Notes: generated from the letters alone by a model not told the origin. Shown: positions 18,270 to 26,460, counted from the first letter of the stretch. The stretch: DNA of 47,229 nt from an uncultured Mailhella sp. (GCF_947631555.1 NZ_CANRLT010000009.1:1-47229); one strand, 5' to 3'. Translations and numbers: made by a program.

Positions 18270-19196
18270 GTGGTGGAAAGAAAGGCGCTGATATTCAACA
18301 TACAGAAATATAATCTGTATGACGGGCCAGGCATCAGGACGCTGGTCTTCTTCAAGGGCTGCCCCTTGCGCTGTCTCTGGTGCTCCAACCCGGAAGGACA
18401 GCTTCGCAGCTTTCAGATTCTGTTCAAGAAGGATCGCTGCGTGGACTGCGGGGCCTGCGCCGCGGCCTGTCCAGCGGGCGTTCACGTCATGGAAGGCTCG
18501 CGCCACACGGTGAAACGAGAGGCGGAGTGTGTGGGCTGCCGCAGATGCGAGGAAGCCTGCACCCAGGCTGCGCTCGGCGTGTCGGGTGAATACCGCACCA
18601 TTTCGGAACTCATGGAAATCATTGAAGAAGACATGCCGTTCTACCAGAGTTCCGGCGGCGGCGTGACCCTGAGCGGCGGCGAAGTACTCATGCAGCCCGA
18701 AGCCGCGATCAACCTGCTGACTGCCTGCCGCCAGCGCGGAATCAATACCGCCATCGAGACCTGCGGCTACGCCCGGCCCGGAGTGGTGCGCCGGGCGGCT
18801 GAGGTGACAGATCTCTTCCTCTTCGATGTGAAGCATATGGATTCCGACCGTCACCGCCAGCTCACCGGCGTCCGCAACGAACCGATTCTCGACAATCTGC
18901 GCTGGCTGCTGGAAAACCGCTGCCACGTCAAGGTACGCGTCCCCCTGCTTAAGGGAATCAACGATGGAGAACGCGATATCGAGGCCTTGGTGCGCTTCCT
19001 GTCGCCCTACAGAGATCACCGCAACTGCAAGGGCATTGATCTGCTGCCGTACCACAAGCTGGGTGTCGGCAAGTACGCGCAGCTCGACCGAAGTTATCCC
19101 CTGCCGGGCGACCCTGCCCTGAGCGATGCCGACCTGGCGCGCGTGGAGAGAATCATCAGACAATACGATTTCCCTGTGACCATCGTCAGACATTGA
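18270..19196 (+). CDS. cutD: Glycyl-radical enzyme activase for CutC (radical SAM)
   Basis: 308 aa. It uses S-adenosylmethionine and a [4Fe-4S] cluster to abstract a hydrogen from Gly833 of CutC. The radical SAM motif is Cys31-x3-Cys35-x2-Cys38 (GCPLRCLWCSNPE). Two further ferredoxin-type clusters are inserted behind it: Cys57/60/63/67 and Cys87/90/93/97. The SAM-contact SGGE follows near residue 130. The N-terminus (IFNIQKYNLYDGPGIRTLVFFKG) is the activase signature. The likely start is the GTG at 18270, behind AGGTGGAG. It directly follows cutC. Confidence 0.95.
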   Translation: MVERKALIFNIQKYNLYDGPGIRTLVFFKGCPLRCLWCSNPEGQLRSFQILFKKDRCVDCGACAAACPAGVHVMEGSRHTVKREAECVGCRRCEEACTQAALGVSGEYRTISELMEIIEEDMPFYQSSGGGVTLSGGEVLMQPEAAINLLTACRQRGINTAIETCGYARPGVVRRAAEVTDLFLFDVKHMDSDRHRQLTGVRNEPILDNLRWLLENRCHVKVRVPLLKGINDGERDIEALVRFLSPYRDHRNCKGIDLLPYHKLGVGKYAQLDRSYPLPGDPALSDADLARVERIIRQYDFPVTIVRH

Positions 19197-19298
19197 GCCG
19201 AAAAAAGTTCTGCGAACTAACTATGCTGGCGTTCACCCGTTCCCGGAGCCTGCGGGCGCCGGTTCCCCATTTCAACCAGAAAACCTAAGGAGACAGCC

Positions 19299-19583
19299 AT
19301 GACTTCCACCAACGCTTTGGGCATGATCGAAACCAAGGGCCTCGTCGGGGCCGTCGAAGCCGCCGATGCTATGGTCAAGGCCGCGAACGTCACTCTTATC
19401 GGCCGTGTGCAGGTCGGCGGCGGACTTGTTACCGTCATGGTCCGCGGCGATGTCGGCGCGGTGAAGGCCGCCACGGACGCCGGTTCCGCCGCTGCGCAGA
19501 AGGTAGGCGAACTCATCAGCGTCCACGTCATTCCCCGTCCCCATTCCGAAGTCGAGCTTATCCTTCCCCAGAGGGAAGCGTAA
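19299..19583 (+). CDS. Hexameric microcompartment shell protein (BMC-H, PduA/EutM-like)
   Basis: 94 aa single BMC domain: [30 protein letters not shown] at the start, [19 protein letters not shown] in the middle, [15 protein letters not shown] at the end. Pore loop residues are around QVGGGLV. It would tile the facets as a hexamer. The ribosome site is TAAGGAGACAGCC. It is close in sequence to the second BMC-H at 21053, differing mostly at the ends. Confidence 0.95.
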   Translation: MTSTNALGMIETKGLVGAVEAADAMVKAANVTLIGRVQVGGGLVTVMVRGDVGAVKAATDAGSAAAQKVGELISVHVIPRPHSEVELILPQREA

Positions 19584-19686
19584 GGACAGCGGGCCGGAGC
19601 GCAGACTCCGGCCTTTCACGGCGCAGGCTGAGCGTGACGCCGTTGCAGTCTGAACTGGAAAAGGGTATGAGGGACAGGAAGGACGG

Positions 19687-19914
19687 ATGCTCATTGGTAA
19701 AAAGCGCTGAACGGCCCCAAACTCATGGTCGTACGCGCTTCGATCCGGTGGACGGCAAACGTTACGCAATCCTTGCCGCCGACTGCGTGGGCAAACAGGT
19801 TCTCTCATGATGATCGGTTTCACCGCACGCATGGCGCTTGCCTTGCCCGACATAGCCGTGGATGCCGCCCTTGCGGGCATCCTGGACAAAGCGAAGATTG
19901 CCAGAGGTCTGTAA
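19687..19914 (+). pseudogene. Broken EutN/CcmL-family vertex (BMC-P) gene
   Basis: The start is normal: AGGAAGGACGG, then ATG CTC ATT GGT AAA (MLIGK, as in the family). About 13 codons are then missing and the frame hits TGA at 19708. The rest survives in pieces. LNGPKLMVVR lies in one frame. A 1-nt loss follows, then FDPVDGKRYAILAADCVG in another frame. A short gap around GKQVLS ends in TGA at 19807. Last comes MMIGFTARMALALPDIAVDAALAGILD, the family's C-terminal GxxAR...VDAALxGIxD motif, to TAA at 19912-19914. In total 228 nt remain where about 285 are expected. Pentamers of this family close the vertices of microcompartments. No intact copy exists in this window. Confidence 0.8.
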
Positions 19915-19915
19915 G

Positions 19916-20470
19916 ATGGATGTGGACAGCCTTGGAATTGTGGAAGTCACGAGCATCGCTTCCGGCGTGGAGCTGGCCGACGCCATGGTCAAGGCGGCCA
20001 GCGTCGAACTGCTGCGCGCCGCAACGCTGTGTTCCGGCCGCTTCCTCATCTACGTTGCGGGTGACCGCGAGGCTGTGGAAACCTCCGTCAGACTGGCCAG
20101 GGGATCGGGCAGAAAACTGGCCGGTTCTTTCGTTATCTCCCACATTTCCCCCCTGCTCATAGCCGCATTGAAGCGCAGTGAACCATCTCTCCCGGGAGAA
20201 GCACTGGGCGTGGTGGAAAGCCGCGTTGTCTCGGCGGGGCTTGACGCCGCGGACAAGGCGGTAAAGCGTTCGGAAGTCCGACTGCTGAAATTTGTCTCTG
20301 GCCAGGGCATTGCCGGAAAAGCCTTCTTCGTCCTCGGCGGCGACGTGGCCGCAGTGCGCGAAGCCGTGAACGCGGCAGAAGAAGCGCTCGGATCACGGCT
20401 TGTGGAAGCCGTGGTCATTCCCCATCCCGCCGCATCGCTGGCAGCGGCCTTGACGGGCCTCGTGAGGTAA
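19916..20470 (+). CDS. PduT-like tandem BMC shell protein (BMC-T) with pore cysteine
   Basis: 184 aa, exactly the usual PduT length. Domain 1 ([29 protein letters not shown]) and domain 2 (ALGVVESRVVSAGLDAADKAVKRSEVRLL) are both BMC folds. In PduT a [4Fe-4S] cluster is held at the trimer pore by Cys38 in the loop ICPGKF. The same place here reads LCSGRF with Cys39, so a cluster-carrying electron conduit is plausible. The start is the ATG at 19916, 1 nt after the stop of the broken EutN gene, behind AGAGGT. It is followed after 2 nt by the small Cys-containing protein. Confidence 0.9.
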   Translation: MDVDSLGIVEVTSIASGVELADAMVKAASVELLRAATLCSGRFLIYVAGDREAVETSVRLARGSGRKLAGSFVISHISPLLIAALKRSEPSLPGEALGVVESRVVSAGLDAADKAVKRSEVRLLKFVSGQGIAGKAFFVLGGDVAAVREAVNAAEEALGSRLVEAVVIPHPAASLAAALTGLVR

Positions 20471-20472
20471 GC

Positions 20473-20850
20473 ATGAAAAAAGAACTGATAACTGTGGACA
20501 ATCTTGATTCCTTCCTCTGCGCTCAGGACGGCAGACTTTATGTGAACCGGAACAGAATGCTGTCTCCGGGGGCTAAGGACGAGCTGCATCGGCGCGGCGT
20601 GACCGTTGTCTACGGCGAGGAACCGGGTCCTGCTGTGCAGTCTGCGAGCGCGTGCCGTGGCTGCTGCGGTGCGGGCAGGACGTTTTTCGTCGGCCCGGAG
20701 GAAGGCGCGACTCTCGCGTCCGCGGGCAGTCTGGAGAGCCTGACCCTTGCGGTGGCCTCCATGCTGCGCAGGCAGTACGGCGTGACTGATCCCGAAGAGG
20801 TGCGCCGTATGACGGTGGAAGCTCTCAAAACCATCAAGGACAACATCTGA
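20473..20850 (+). CDS. Small microcompartment-associated protein with EutT-like N-terminus and CxxCC motif
   Basis: 125 aa. The first about 50 residues ([44 protein letters not shown]) resemble the N-terminal segment of EutT and related ethanolamine proteins (a beta-hairpin reading L/PxGxxLTPxAxDxLxxxxIxI). The adenosyltransferase part is absent. A CRGCC cluster near residue 59 could bind metal. The C-terminal 40 residues form helices ([33 protein letters not shown]). It starts 2 nt after the PduT-like gene. Function unknown; a cargo-targeting or metallo-accessory role is a guess. Confidence 0.8.
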   Translation: MKKELITVDNLDSFLCAQDGRLYVNRNRMLSPGAKDELHRRGVTVVYGEEPGPAVQSASACRGCCGAGRTFFVGPEEGATLASAGSLESLTLAVASMLRRQYGVTDPEEVRRMTVEALKTIKDNI

Positions 20851-20939
20851 CCCGTGCCTGGCGCATGACGGAAAATCCGCCGTGCCGAAGGTTAGCACTA
20901 CAGCAGGCAAAACCAGACAAGACGAATTTTCAATCCAGA

Positions 20940-21052
20940 GCCGTTCCCTCCCTGAAGGGAACGGCTACGGAAAAGGATTCCATCGGTTTCACCGTGTTAC
21001 CAATCACGCTTCCCCCTACAGGGAGAACTTTCAAACCTCAAAGGAACGTTTA
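20940..21052 (+). repeat. Dispersed leader repeat, copy 2 (5' region of the second BMC-H gene)
   Basis: Similar to 12788-12899 along its length. The opening hairpin is kept although its bases changed: GCCGTTCCC/GGGAACGGC (20940-20965) versus CCCCTCCC/GGGAGGGG in copy 1, with TCCCTGAAGGGA common to both. It continues through a TTCCCCCTACAGGGAGAA dyad and ends in the ribosome site AAAGGAACGTTTA of the downstream BMC-H gene. It may regulate translation or act as an internal promoter. Confidence 0.6.
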
Positions 21053-21343
21053 ATGAAACAGGACGCACTCGGCATGATCGAAACGTGGGGGCTGGTCGGC
21101 TGCATTGAAGCAGCAGACGCCATGCTCAAGGCCGCCAACGTCACACTTGTCAACCGCGAACAGGTGGAGGGCGGCATAGTTACCGTCATGGTGCGCGGCG
21201 ACGTGGGCGCCGTAAAGGCCGCTGTCGATGCTGGAGCCGCCGCTGCCGGGCGAGTGGGGCATCTGCGCAGCTCTCATGTCATTCCCCGCCCGCACGATGA
21301 AGTGGAGATGATTCTGCCCCGCCGTCCCAAAGGCGCTGACTAG
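21053..21343 (+). CDS. Hexameric microcompartment shell protein (BMC-H), second copy
   Basis: 96 aa single BMC domain ([64 protein letters not shown]). It differs from the first BMC-H by Trp8-type and Cys substitutions in helix 1 and a QVEGGIV pore loop. Starts at ATG 21053 behind AAAGGAACG. Mixed hexamers with the protein at 19299 are possible. Confidence 0.95.
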   Translation: MKQDALGMIETWGLVGCIEAADAMLKAANVTLVNREQVEGGIVTVMVRGDVGAVKAAVDAGAAAAGRVGHLRSSHVIPRPHDEVEMILPRRPKGAD

Positions 21344-21435
21344 CGCACGTCTGCATTTAAAGAAGCAGGGGTCAAACATTCCCTCGTTTTGCACGGGCAC
21401 GTCCCGTGGTGAAGCAACCTTCCTGGAGAAACAGC

Positions 21436-22545
21436 GTGACTCAGTTCCGCGGGAAAACAAAGATCTGCTATGGCAGATACGCTCTTGATACGCTGGAGGA
21501 ACTGCCCTGTACCCGCGCCTTCGTGGTGACGGATCCGTTCATGGTCAAAAGCGGCTTTGCCGATCAGATTACCAGCCATTTGGAACGGCGGAACATACCG
21601 CACTGTCTTTTTTCCCATGTGGAGCCTGACCCGTCGCTGGAAACAGTGAAACGAGGCACGGTGGAATTCGTGTCCGCGCGGGCGGATCTCATCGTGGCTC
21701 TCGGCGGCGGTTCCGCCATCGACACCGCAAAGGCCATAGCCTTTTTTGCGGGCAGGGCCGCGCCGCAGCTTCCCCGCCCCCTTCTCGCCGCCATTCCCAC
21801 CACCAGCGGCACGGGTTCTGAAGTCACGGCCATTTCCGTAGTCACGGACAAGACCCATGGTGTGAAGATTCCGCTCAACGACGAACTGCTCATCCCGGAC
21901 GTGGCCATTCTCGATGCCCGCTTCACCCGCACCGTGCCGCCTTCGGTCACGGCAGCTACGGGCATGGACGTGCTGACCCATGCCGTGGAAGCCTATACCT
22001 CGCGCGAGAACAACGCCTTTACCGATATGCTGGCGGTACAGGCCATACGTTATGTATTCTCCTTCCTCTTCAAGGCATATCAGCAGATGGAAGACATGCA
22101 GGCCAGGGAGATGATGCTTCTCGGTTCCTGCATGGCCGGCATGGCCTTCAACAACAGCGGACTTGGCATCACTCACAGCATGGCCCACGCTCTGGGCGGA
22201 CAGTTCCATATTCCCCACGGACTGGCAAACGCCGTGCTTCTGCCCCACACCATACGCTTCAACAGCTTTGATGCAGGCGTCCGCTACCGCGAGCTGGCTC
22301 GTATCATCGGCCTGCCTCACGCCAATGTGGAGGAAGGCACCAGCGCCCTTGTCGAGGCCGTCCTCCGGCTGAATGAGAACATGGGCATTCCCACCCGTAT
22401 CCGGGATCTCAAAGTCGAGGAGACAGCGTTCCGCGCCGCACTCGACACCATGGCATCCCACGCGCTGGACGACATGTGCACAAAAAGCAACCCCCGCAGA
22501 CCGTCTCTGGCGGATCTCCGGCTGTTGCTGGAGCAGGCGTGGTAG
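21436..22545 (+). CDS. Iron-type (class III) alcohol dehydrogenase of the microcompartment
   Basis: 369 aa from the GTG at 21436, which has GGAGAAACAGC in front. It reduces acetaldehyde to ethanol and regenerates NAD+ for the aldehyde dehydrogenase. The nucleotide-binding GGGSAIDTAKA lies at about 90-100, and PTTSGTGSEVT at 121-131. Metal ligands by the family pattern are Asp178 and His182 (GMDVLTHAVEAY), His247 and His261 (ITHSMAHALGGQFHIPHG). All four are present. It fits the PduQ-like role in glycyl-radical microcompartments. Confidence 0.93.
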   Translation: MTQFRGKTKICYGRYALDTLEELPCTRAFVVTDPFMVKSGFADQITSHLERRNIPHCLFSHVEPDPSLETVKRGTVEFVSARADLIVALGGGSAIDTAKAIAFFAGRAAPQLPRPLLAAIPTTSGTGSEVTAISVVTDKTHGVKIPLNDELLIPDVAILDARFTRTVPPSVTAATGMDVLTHAVEAYTSRENNAFTDMLAVQAIRYVFSFLFKAYQQMEDMQAREMMLLGSCMAGMAFNNSGLGITHSMAHALGGQFHIPHGLANAVLLPHTIRFNSFDAGVRYRELARIIGLPHANVEEGTSALVEAVLRLNENMGIPTRIRDLKVEETAFRAALDTMASHALDDMCTKSNPRRPSLADLRLLLEQAW

Positions 22546-22589
22546 ACGCCCTGATCCCGCCGGAGCCTGACGGCGGCCACAGCCGAACC

Positions 22590-23015
22590 ATGCGCAAGAT
22601 TATTCTCATCGGGGAGTGGAAGTCGGGCAAGAGTTCGCTTATCCGTGCGCTTTCCGGAGCGGACTATGCATCGCGCAAGGTGCTTGCGATAGACTTCTTC
22701 CGAAATTTCGTCAACACGCCCAGCGAATTTCTGGAGAACCGCCGCTTCTATTCCGCACTCATCACCGCCTCCGCCGAATGCGACATGCTGGCTTTCGTTC
22801 AGGATGCCGCCCGGCGCTCCTGCCAGATTCCTCCGGCCTTTGCGTCCATGTTCAACCGCCGCGTCATCGGCGTCGTCACCAAGATAGACCTGCCCGAAGC
22901 GGATATCGACCGCGCACGCCGCTTCCTGCACAATGCAGGCGTGAGGGAAATCTTCTGCGTCAGTGTGACGCAAGGCACGGGTATGGACGCTCTGCGCTCT
23001 GCTGTGGAGAATTGA
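22590..23015 (+). CDS. EutP/PduV-type small GTPase-like protein
   Basis: 141 aa from the ATG at 22590 (MRKIILIGEWKSGKSSLIRAL). A P-loop GxxxxGKS is at residues 8-15, the NKxD-type motif appears as TKID, and a C-terminal SVTQGTGMDALRSA matches the SxxxGxGxxxL segment of EutP. An in-frame GTG at 22539 inside the alcohol dehydrogenase end would extend it, but the MRKIxLIG start is the family norm. EutP/PduV proteins associate with microcompartments; acetate-kinase or GTPase activity has been suggested for relatives. Last gene of the operon. Confidence 0.88.
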   Translation: MRKIILIGEWKSGKSSLIRALSGADYASRKVLAIDFFRNFVNTPSEFLENRRFYSALITASAECDMLAFVQDAARRSCQIPPAFASMFNRRVIGVVTKIDLPEADIDRARRFLHNAGVREIFCVSVTQGTGMDALRSAVEN

Positions 23016-23021
23016 CGCGTC

Positions 23022-23055
23022 AAGCCGGGGCCTGTCTTATACAGGCTTGCGGCTT
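23022..23055. terminator. Hairpin between convergent eutP-like and merR genes
   Basis: A two-part stem (AAGCC/GGCTT and GCCTGT/ACAGGC, loop CTTAT) lies 7 nt after the EutP-like stop. The T-run is poor on both strands, so it would be a weak or Rho-assisted bidirectional terminator. Confidence 0.45.
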
Positions 23056-23129
23056 GCCTCCTCCGCCGTCCTTAAAACAAAAACTGGATATTCCCGGAAG
23101 TCTGCTTTTTTTGCACCCCGAGGCGAAGC

Positions 23130-23972
23130 CTACGCGGGTTCGCGGTTCACCCTGATGAGCAGTTCCGTTACATGCACGTCGCTGTTGCTCGTGGTCCAGT
23201 AGTCGGAAACATAGCGTTCACAGCAGTCCTCGCCCGGAGTGTAGCCGTGGCTCTCCAGCCATTCCAGGCATTTTTCGTACGTCTTCCGAACGTTTTCATG
23301 TGCGCCGATGTGGTAGCAGGAGGCCATCAGACAGCCGCCGAAGTCCACGCGTTCACCCTCCCCGCAGGGTTCGATCACCCGCTGCATGATGCGGATACGC
23401 TGAGACTTTCCCTCCATTCTGTCCCTGAGGCTGGAAAACTGAATATACACCGGCCCGGTGATGGCATTGCCGGTCTTTTCCACATGATTCATGAAGTCGA
23501 GATTGATAATGGCGGATTTAAGATCACTCTCAAAGGACTGATCCTGAAACAGCAGCCGCGCGCTTTCTACATACTTGACCGAGACCTCGCGCGCACCATC
23601 GGCGATGACCAGTTCCGCCTCGCGCATCAGTGAATACCAGTCACGGACGGATTTCTCACAGCGATTCAATTCCGTCTGCGCCTTGTGCAGTTCGTCCAGC
23701 TTGTGTTCAAAGGCCGTGCGCAGCGCGCTGTACACATGCCCCTGACAGCCGGAAATGAACGTGCGCATCTCGTCGAGCCGGAAGCCCATCTGTTTGTAAT
23801 ACTTCAGCACCGGCACGAGCAGCAGATCGTCATGCGTGTACATCCGGTAATTGTTGTTATCGTGGCGCAGTGACGAAATAAGGCCGATCTTGTCGTAGAA
23901 GCGGAGCGCCTTTTTGGAGATGTTGCAAAGCCGGCTCAATTCACCGATGGAATACTGTTGCTTGCGTGGCAT
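23130..23972 (-). CDS. MerR-family transcriptional regulator with C-terminal effector-binding domain
   Basis: 280 aa from the ATG at 23972 (AGGA upstream). Residues 1-75 form the MerR winged helix (YSIGELSRLCNISKKALRFYDKIGLI, then YRMYTHDDLLLVPVLKYYKQMGF). A long dimerisation helix follows, and the last about 150 residues form a GyrI-like/effector-binding domain (PVYIQFSSLRDRM...YEKCLEWLESHGYTPGEDCCERYVSDYW). Such BmrR-like domains often bind cationic or quaternary compounds, so choline is an attractive ligand, but this is inferred. It is convergent to the cut operon, whose promoter at 13347 has the MerR-type architecture. Confidence 0.9.
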   Translation of the reverse strand: MPRKQQYSIGELSRLCNISKKALRFYDKIGLISSLRHDNNNYRMYTHDDLLLVPVLKYYKQMGFRLDEMRTFISGCQGHVYSALRTAFEHKLDELHKAQTELNRCEKSVRDWYSLMREAELVIADGAREVSVKYVESARLLFQDQSFESDLKSAIINLDFMNHVEKTGNAITGPVYIQFSSLRDRMEGKSQRIRIMQRVIEPCGEGERVDFGGCLMASCYHIGAHENVRKTYEKCLEWLESHGYTPGEDCCERYVSDYWTTSNSDVHVTELLIRVNREPA

Positions 23973-24086
23973 GGCGGATCCTGGGAGGGAGGGGCGGGCG
24001 GCCTGCGGTTGAATCCCGAACAGTCTGTTTATAGCCTGTTCGGAGCGTTTTGACCAGCCTCCATCAGCCTCCCTCTCCGAATGCGC

Positions 24087-24115
24087 TTGACGCCTCGGAG
24101 GGGGGGGCTTAAACT
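24087..24115 (+). promoter_or_regulatory. Sigma-70-like promoter for the PAS-sigma-54 regulator gene
   Basis: TTGACG (24087-24092), a 17-bp spacer rich in G, and TAAACT (24110-24115). It lies about 58 nt before the regulator's ATG. Confidence 0.45.
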
Positions 24116-24172
24116 TGCTGACTGTTCCGCGGGAATGCGCGTGTCTCATGGAGCCGCAGATAAGGAGAGTCC

Positions 24173-25618
24173 ATGATGGAACAGCCGTATTTCGCTCCCA
24201 CTGTGGAAGAGAGTTACTACCGTCTCCTCACCCATATTCCCGGCATGGTGTACCGCTGCCGGGTGGACAAGGTTGCAGACGACGATGGCTCGCAGCATTT
24301 TGAATATGTGCTGGAGTTCGTCAGCGAAGGCAGCCAGCGGCTCATCGGCATCGCAGCCAATGTGCTTCTGGGACAGAAGCAAAACGTCTTCGAGCGCATG
24401 ACGCACCCGGACGATCTGGTCAGAATGCGGCAGGAAATCTATGACAGAGTTGTCCGCCGTGAGCCGTATCAGGTCATGTACCGGCTGCTTCTGCCCGGCA
24501 GCGTGACAAAGTGGATCTGGGACCAGGGAGAAGGCGTGTTCGGACCGGACGATGGGCTGTGGTATCTTGAAGGCCTGATGCTGGACGTGAGCGAACAGAA
24601 GTTCATGGAACTAAGCCTTCGAGAAGAAAACCGGCAAATCCGAGCCGCGTCGTCCACGCTCTTCAGCCTCGGCAATCTGGTGGGGCAGAGCGAAAGTATG
24701 CGCCACGTCTACGAGCTGATCCTGAAGGCGGCGGAGACCGAGACCAACGTCATCATCTACGGGGAGACCGGCGTGGGCAAGGACGTGGCGGCGCGGGCCA
24801 TCCATACGCTGAGCGGCAGAAAAGGCCCCTATATTCCGGTGAACTGCGGTGCCATCCCGGACGCGCTCATGGAGAGCGAATTTTTCGGCCATGTCAAGGG
24901 AGCCTTTACCGGAGCCACTGGCAATAAGGAAGGCTATATCGCCGCGGCCGACGGCGGGACGCTGTTTCTTGACGAAATCGGGGAACTTCCCCTGCATCTT
25001 CAGGTGAAGCTGCTGCGCACACTGGAAAACAAGATGTACACGCCCGTGGGCAGCCATACGCCCAAAACTTCTTCCTTTCGGCTGGTGGCGGCAACCAACC
25101 AGGATCTTCACCGGCTGGTGAAGGAAAAAAAGATGCGTTCCGACTTCTATTACCGCGTACACGTCCTTGCCATCACGGTGCCACCGCTCCGGGAACGGCT
25201 GAGCGACCTGCCGCTGCTCATCGCAGGCTGGCAGGACAGGCGCGGCGTGCAGATAGACATTCCGCTCAACGTGCGCCTGGCCATGGAGCGCTATCAGTGG
25301 CCCGGCAACATTCGGGAACTGTATAACTTTCTCGATCGCTACGCGGCGTTCGGCGAGGCGGCGCTGGATTCCCTCGGCGAAGCGGCCCGCTGGTCCGCAG
25401 CCGTTCTGCCGCAGGAGACGGAAGCTGGAGTCACGCTGGAAGAAGCAACGCTTCAGCTTGAAGAGAAGCTCATCAGAAAAACGCTGGACGCCTGCCGCTG
25501 GCATCGGGGTGAGGCCGCGCAAAGGCTGGGTCTCAACCTGCGTACCTTGCAGCGGAAAATGAAAAGACTGGGACTCGGCGGCAGAAAAGAGAGCGGCAAA
25601 GCGCACTCCAAAGCCTGA
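24173..25618 (+). CDS. PAS-domain sigma-54-dependent transcriptional activator
   Basis: 481 aa; AAGGAGAGTCC precedes the ATG. Residues about 12-145 form a PAS sensor (YYRLLTHIPGMVYRC...FERMTHPDDLVRM...WIWDQGEGVFG...GLMLDVSEQK). The AAA+ domain follows: Walker A GETGVGKDVAARAI, GAFTGA loop, Walker [13 protein letters not shown], and WPGNIREL. A Fis-type HTH ends the protein (RGEAAQRLGLNLRTLQRKMKRLGL). It is divergent from the MerR gene. The two sigma-54 promoters found nearby, at 29555 and 29864, are likely targets, because the other activator in the window has its own divergent target. Confidence 0.9.
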   Translation: MMEQPYFAPTVEESYYRLLTHIPGMVYRCRVDKVADDDGSQHFEYVLEFVSEGSQRLIGIAANVLLGQKQNVFERMTHPDDLVRMRQEIYDRVVRREPYQVMYRLLLPGSVTKWIWDQGEGVFGPDDGLWYLEGLMLDVSEQKFMELSLREENRQIRAASSTLFSLGNLVGQSESMRHVYELILKAAETETNVIIYGETGVGKDVAARAIHTLSGRKGPYIPVNCGAIPDALMESEFFGHVKGAFTGATGNKEGYIAAADGGTLFLDEIGELPLHLQVKLLRTLENKMYTPVGSHTPKTSSFRLVAATNQDLHRLVKEKKMRSDFYYRVHVLAITVPPLRERLSDLPLLIAGWQDRRGVQIDIPLNVRLAMERYQWPGNIRELYNFLDRYAAFGEAALDSLGEAARWSAAVLPQETEAGVTLEEATLQLEEKLIRKTLDACRWHRGEAAQRLGLNLRTLQRKMKRLGLGGRKESGKAHSKA

Positions 25619-25762
25619 CCTCTGCCGTTTACACCCCGAAGAGAGAAATGTCAGCAGCCTCACCCGTGCTGAATCAGGGCATGTAATCCGCCCCGTTGTG
25701 TTTTTCAGTGGCGGAAAGGCCGGGGATGCTGGCACGGAAACTCCCGTATCCCTGGCCCTCCC

Positions 25763-26107
25763 TCAATGCCGCACGGAATCGGAGAAAAGGTTGATGACGA
25801 GGACGCCCGCAATCATGAGGCCAAGGCCGATATAGGCGGGCAGGTCGAGGTGCTGTTTGAAGTAGAACACGCCCACGGCGGAAACGAAGATGATGCCGAG
25901 CGCGCACCAGATAGCGTAGGCGATGCCCACAGGCATAGTCTTCAGGACATGGGAAAGGGCATAGAAGGACACCACATAGCCTGCGATGGCGCAAAGCGTG
26001 GGAACGAGCCGTGTGAACTGTTTGGAAGCGTTGAGGCAGGAGGTAGCGAACGTCTCGGCCAGAATAGTAATCAGAAGCAGGCCGTAAGTCATGAGCAGTC
26101 CGCGCAT
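25763..26107 (-). CDS. Small multidrug resistance (SMR) family transporter
   Basis: 114 aa from the ATG at 26107 behind AAGGAAA. It has four membrane helices: TYGLLLITILAETFATSCL, LVPTLCAIAGYVVSFYALSHVL, VGIAYAIWCALGIIFVSAVGVFYF, and AYIGLGLMIAGVLVINLF. The hallmark Glu of helix 1 (LAETFA) and the GIAYAIWxxxG signature of EmrE/SugE proteins are present. SMR pumps move quaternary ammonium cations, and relatives occur in choline-degradation clusters. Here it may handle choline, trimethylamine or toxic analogues. No gene is seen at 25619-25762. Confidence 0.9.
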   Translation of the reverse strand: MRGLLMTYGLLLITILAETFATSCLNASKQFTRLVPTLCAIAGYVVSFYALSHVLKTMPVGIAYAIWCALGIIFVSAVGVFYFKQHLDLPAYIGLGLMIAGVLVINLFSDSVRH

Positions 26108-26278
26108 GTCGTGTTTCCTTGTTTGGGGTGCGCAGGCAGTGGGGTTGCCTCGCCAGATTCTCTCTTGCTTCGTGTCAGTGCACAAGGGGGGCTGTATTGA
26201 AGACGTCACTTGAGAAAGCCATCCGCCATCGCTCCTCCAACCGGCTGTGCAGCCTGAACTTTCTGGATGGAGGGAAAA

Positions 26279-26325
26279 GGCGTTCCCTGGCTTCGCCGTT
26301 TTGTCAGCAACTCATCCTGTAAGAT
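26279..26325. repeat. Partial copy of the dispersed leader repeat
   Basis: GGAAAAGGCGTTCCCTGG followed by CTTCGCCGTTTTGTCAGCAACTC resembles the middle of copy 1 (12811-12855: GGAAAAAGATTTCATCGG, then CTTCGCCGGCTTGTCAACAGCTC), at roughly 70 percent identity by eye. The surrounding 26108-26460 interval has no gene. Confidence 0.4.
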
Positions 26326-26421
26326 AATGCTTCAGGCCAAAAAAAATTTTTGCCCGGGCCACGCCGATCGTACTCCCTTGCCGGAGTCTGCGCCGTTCCT
26401 GGGCTGACGGAATAGCCTGCG

Positions 26422-26457
26422 GAAGCGGGGAGGGATGAAACCGTCCCCCCCCGCTTC
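26422..26457 (-). terminator. Hairpin after the OsmC gene
   Basis: GAAGCGGGGAGGG and its near complement CCCCCCCGCTTC form a long GC stem just past the OsmC stop (26461). There is no clear T-run on the minus strand, so a terminator function is probable, not certain. Confidence 0.45.
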
Positions 26458-26460
26458 AGG

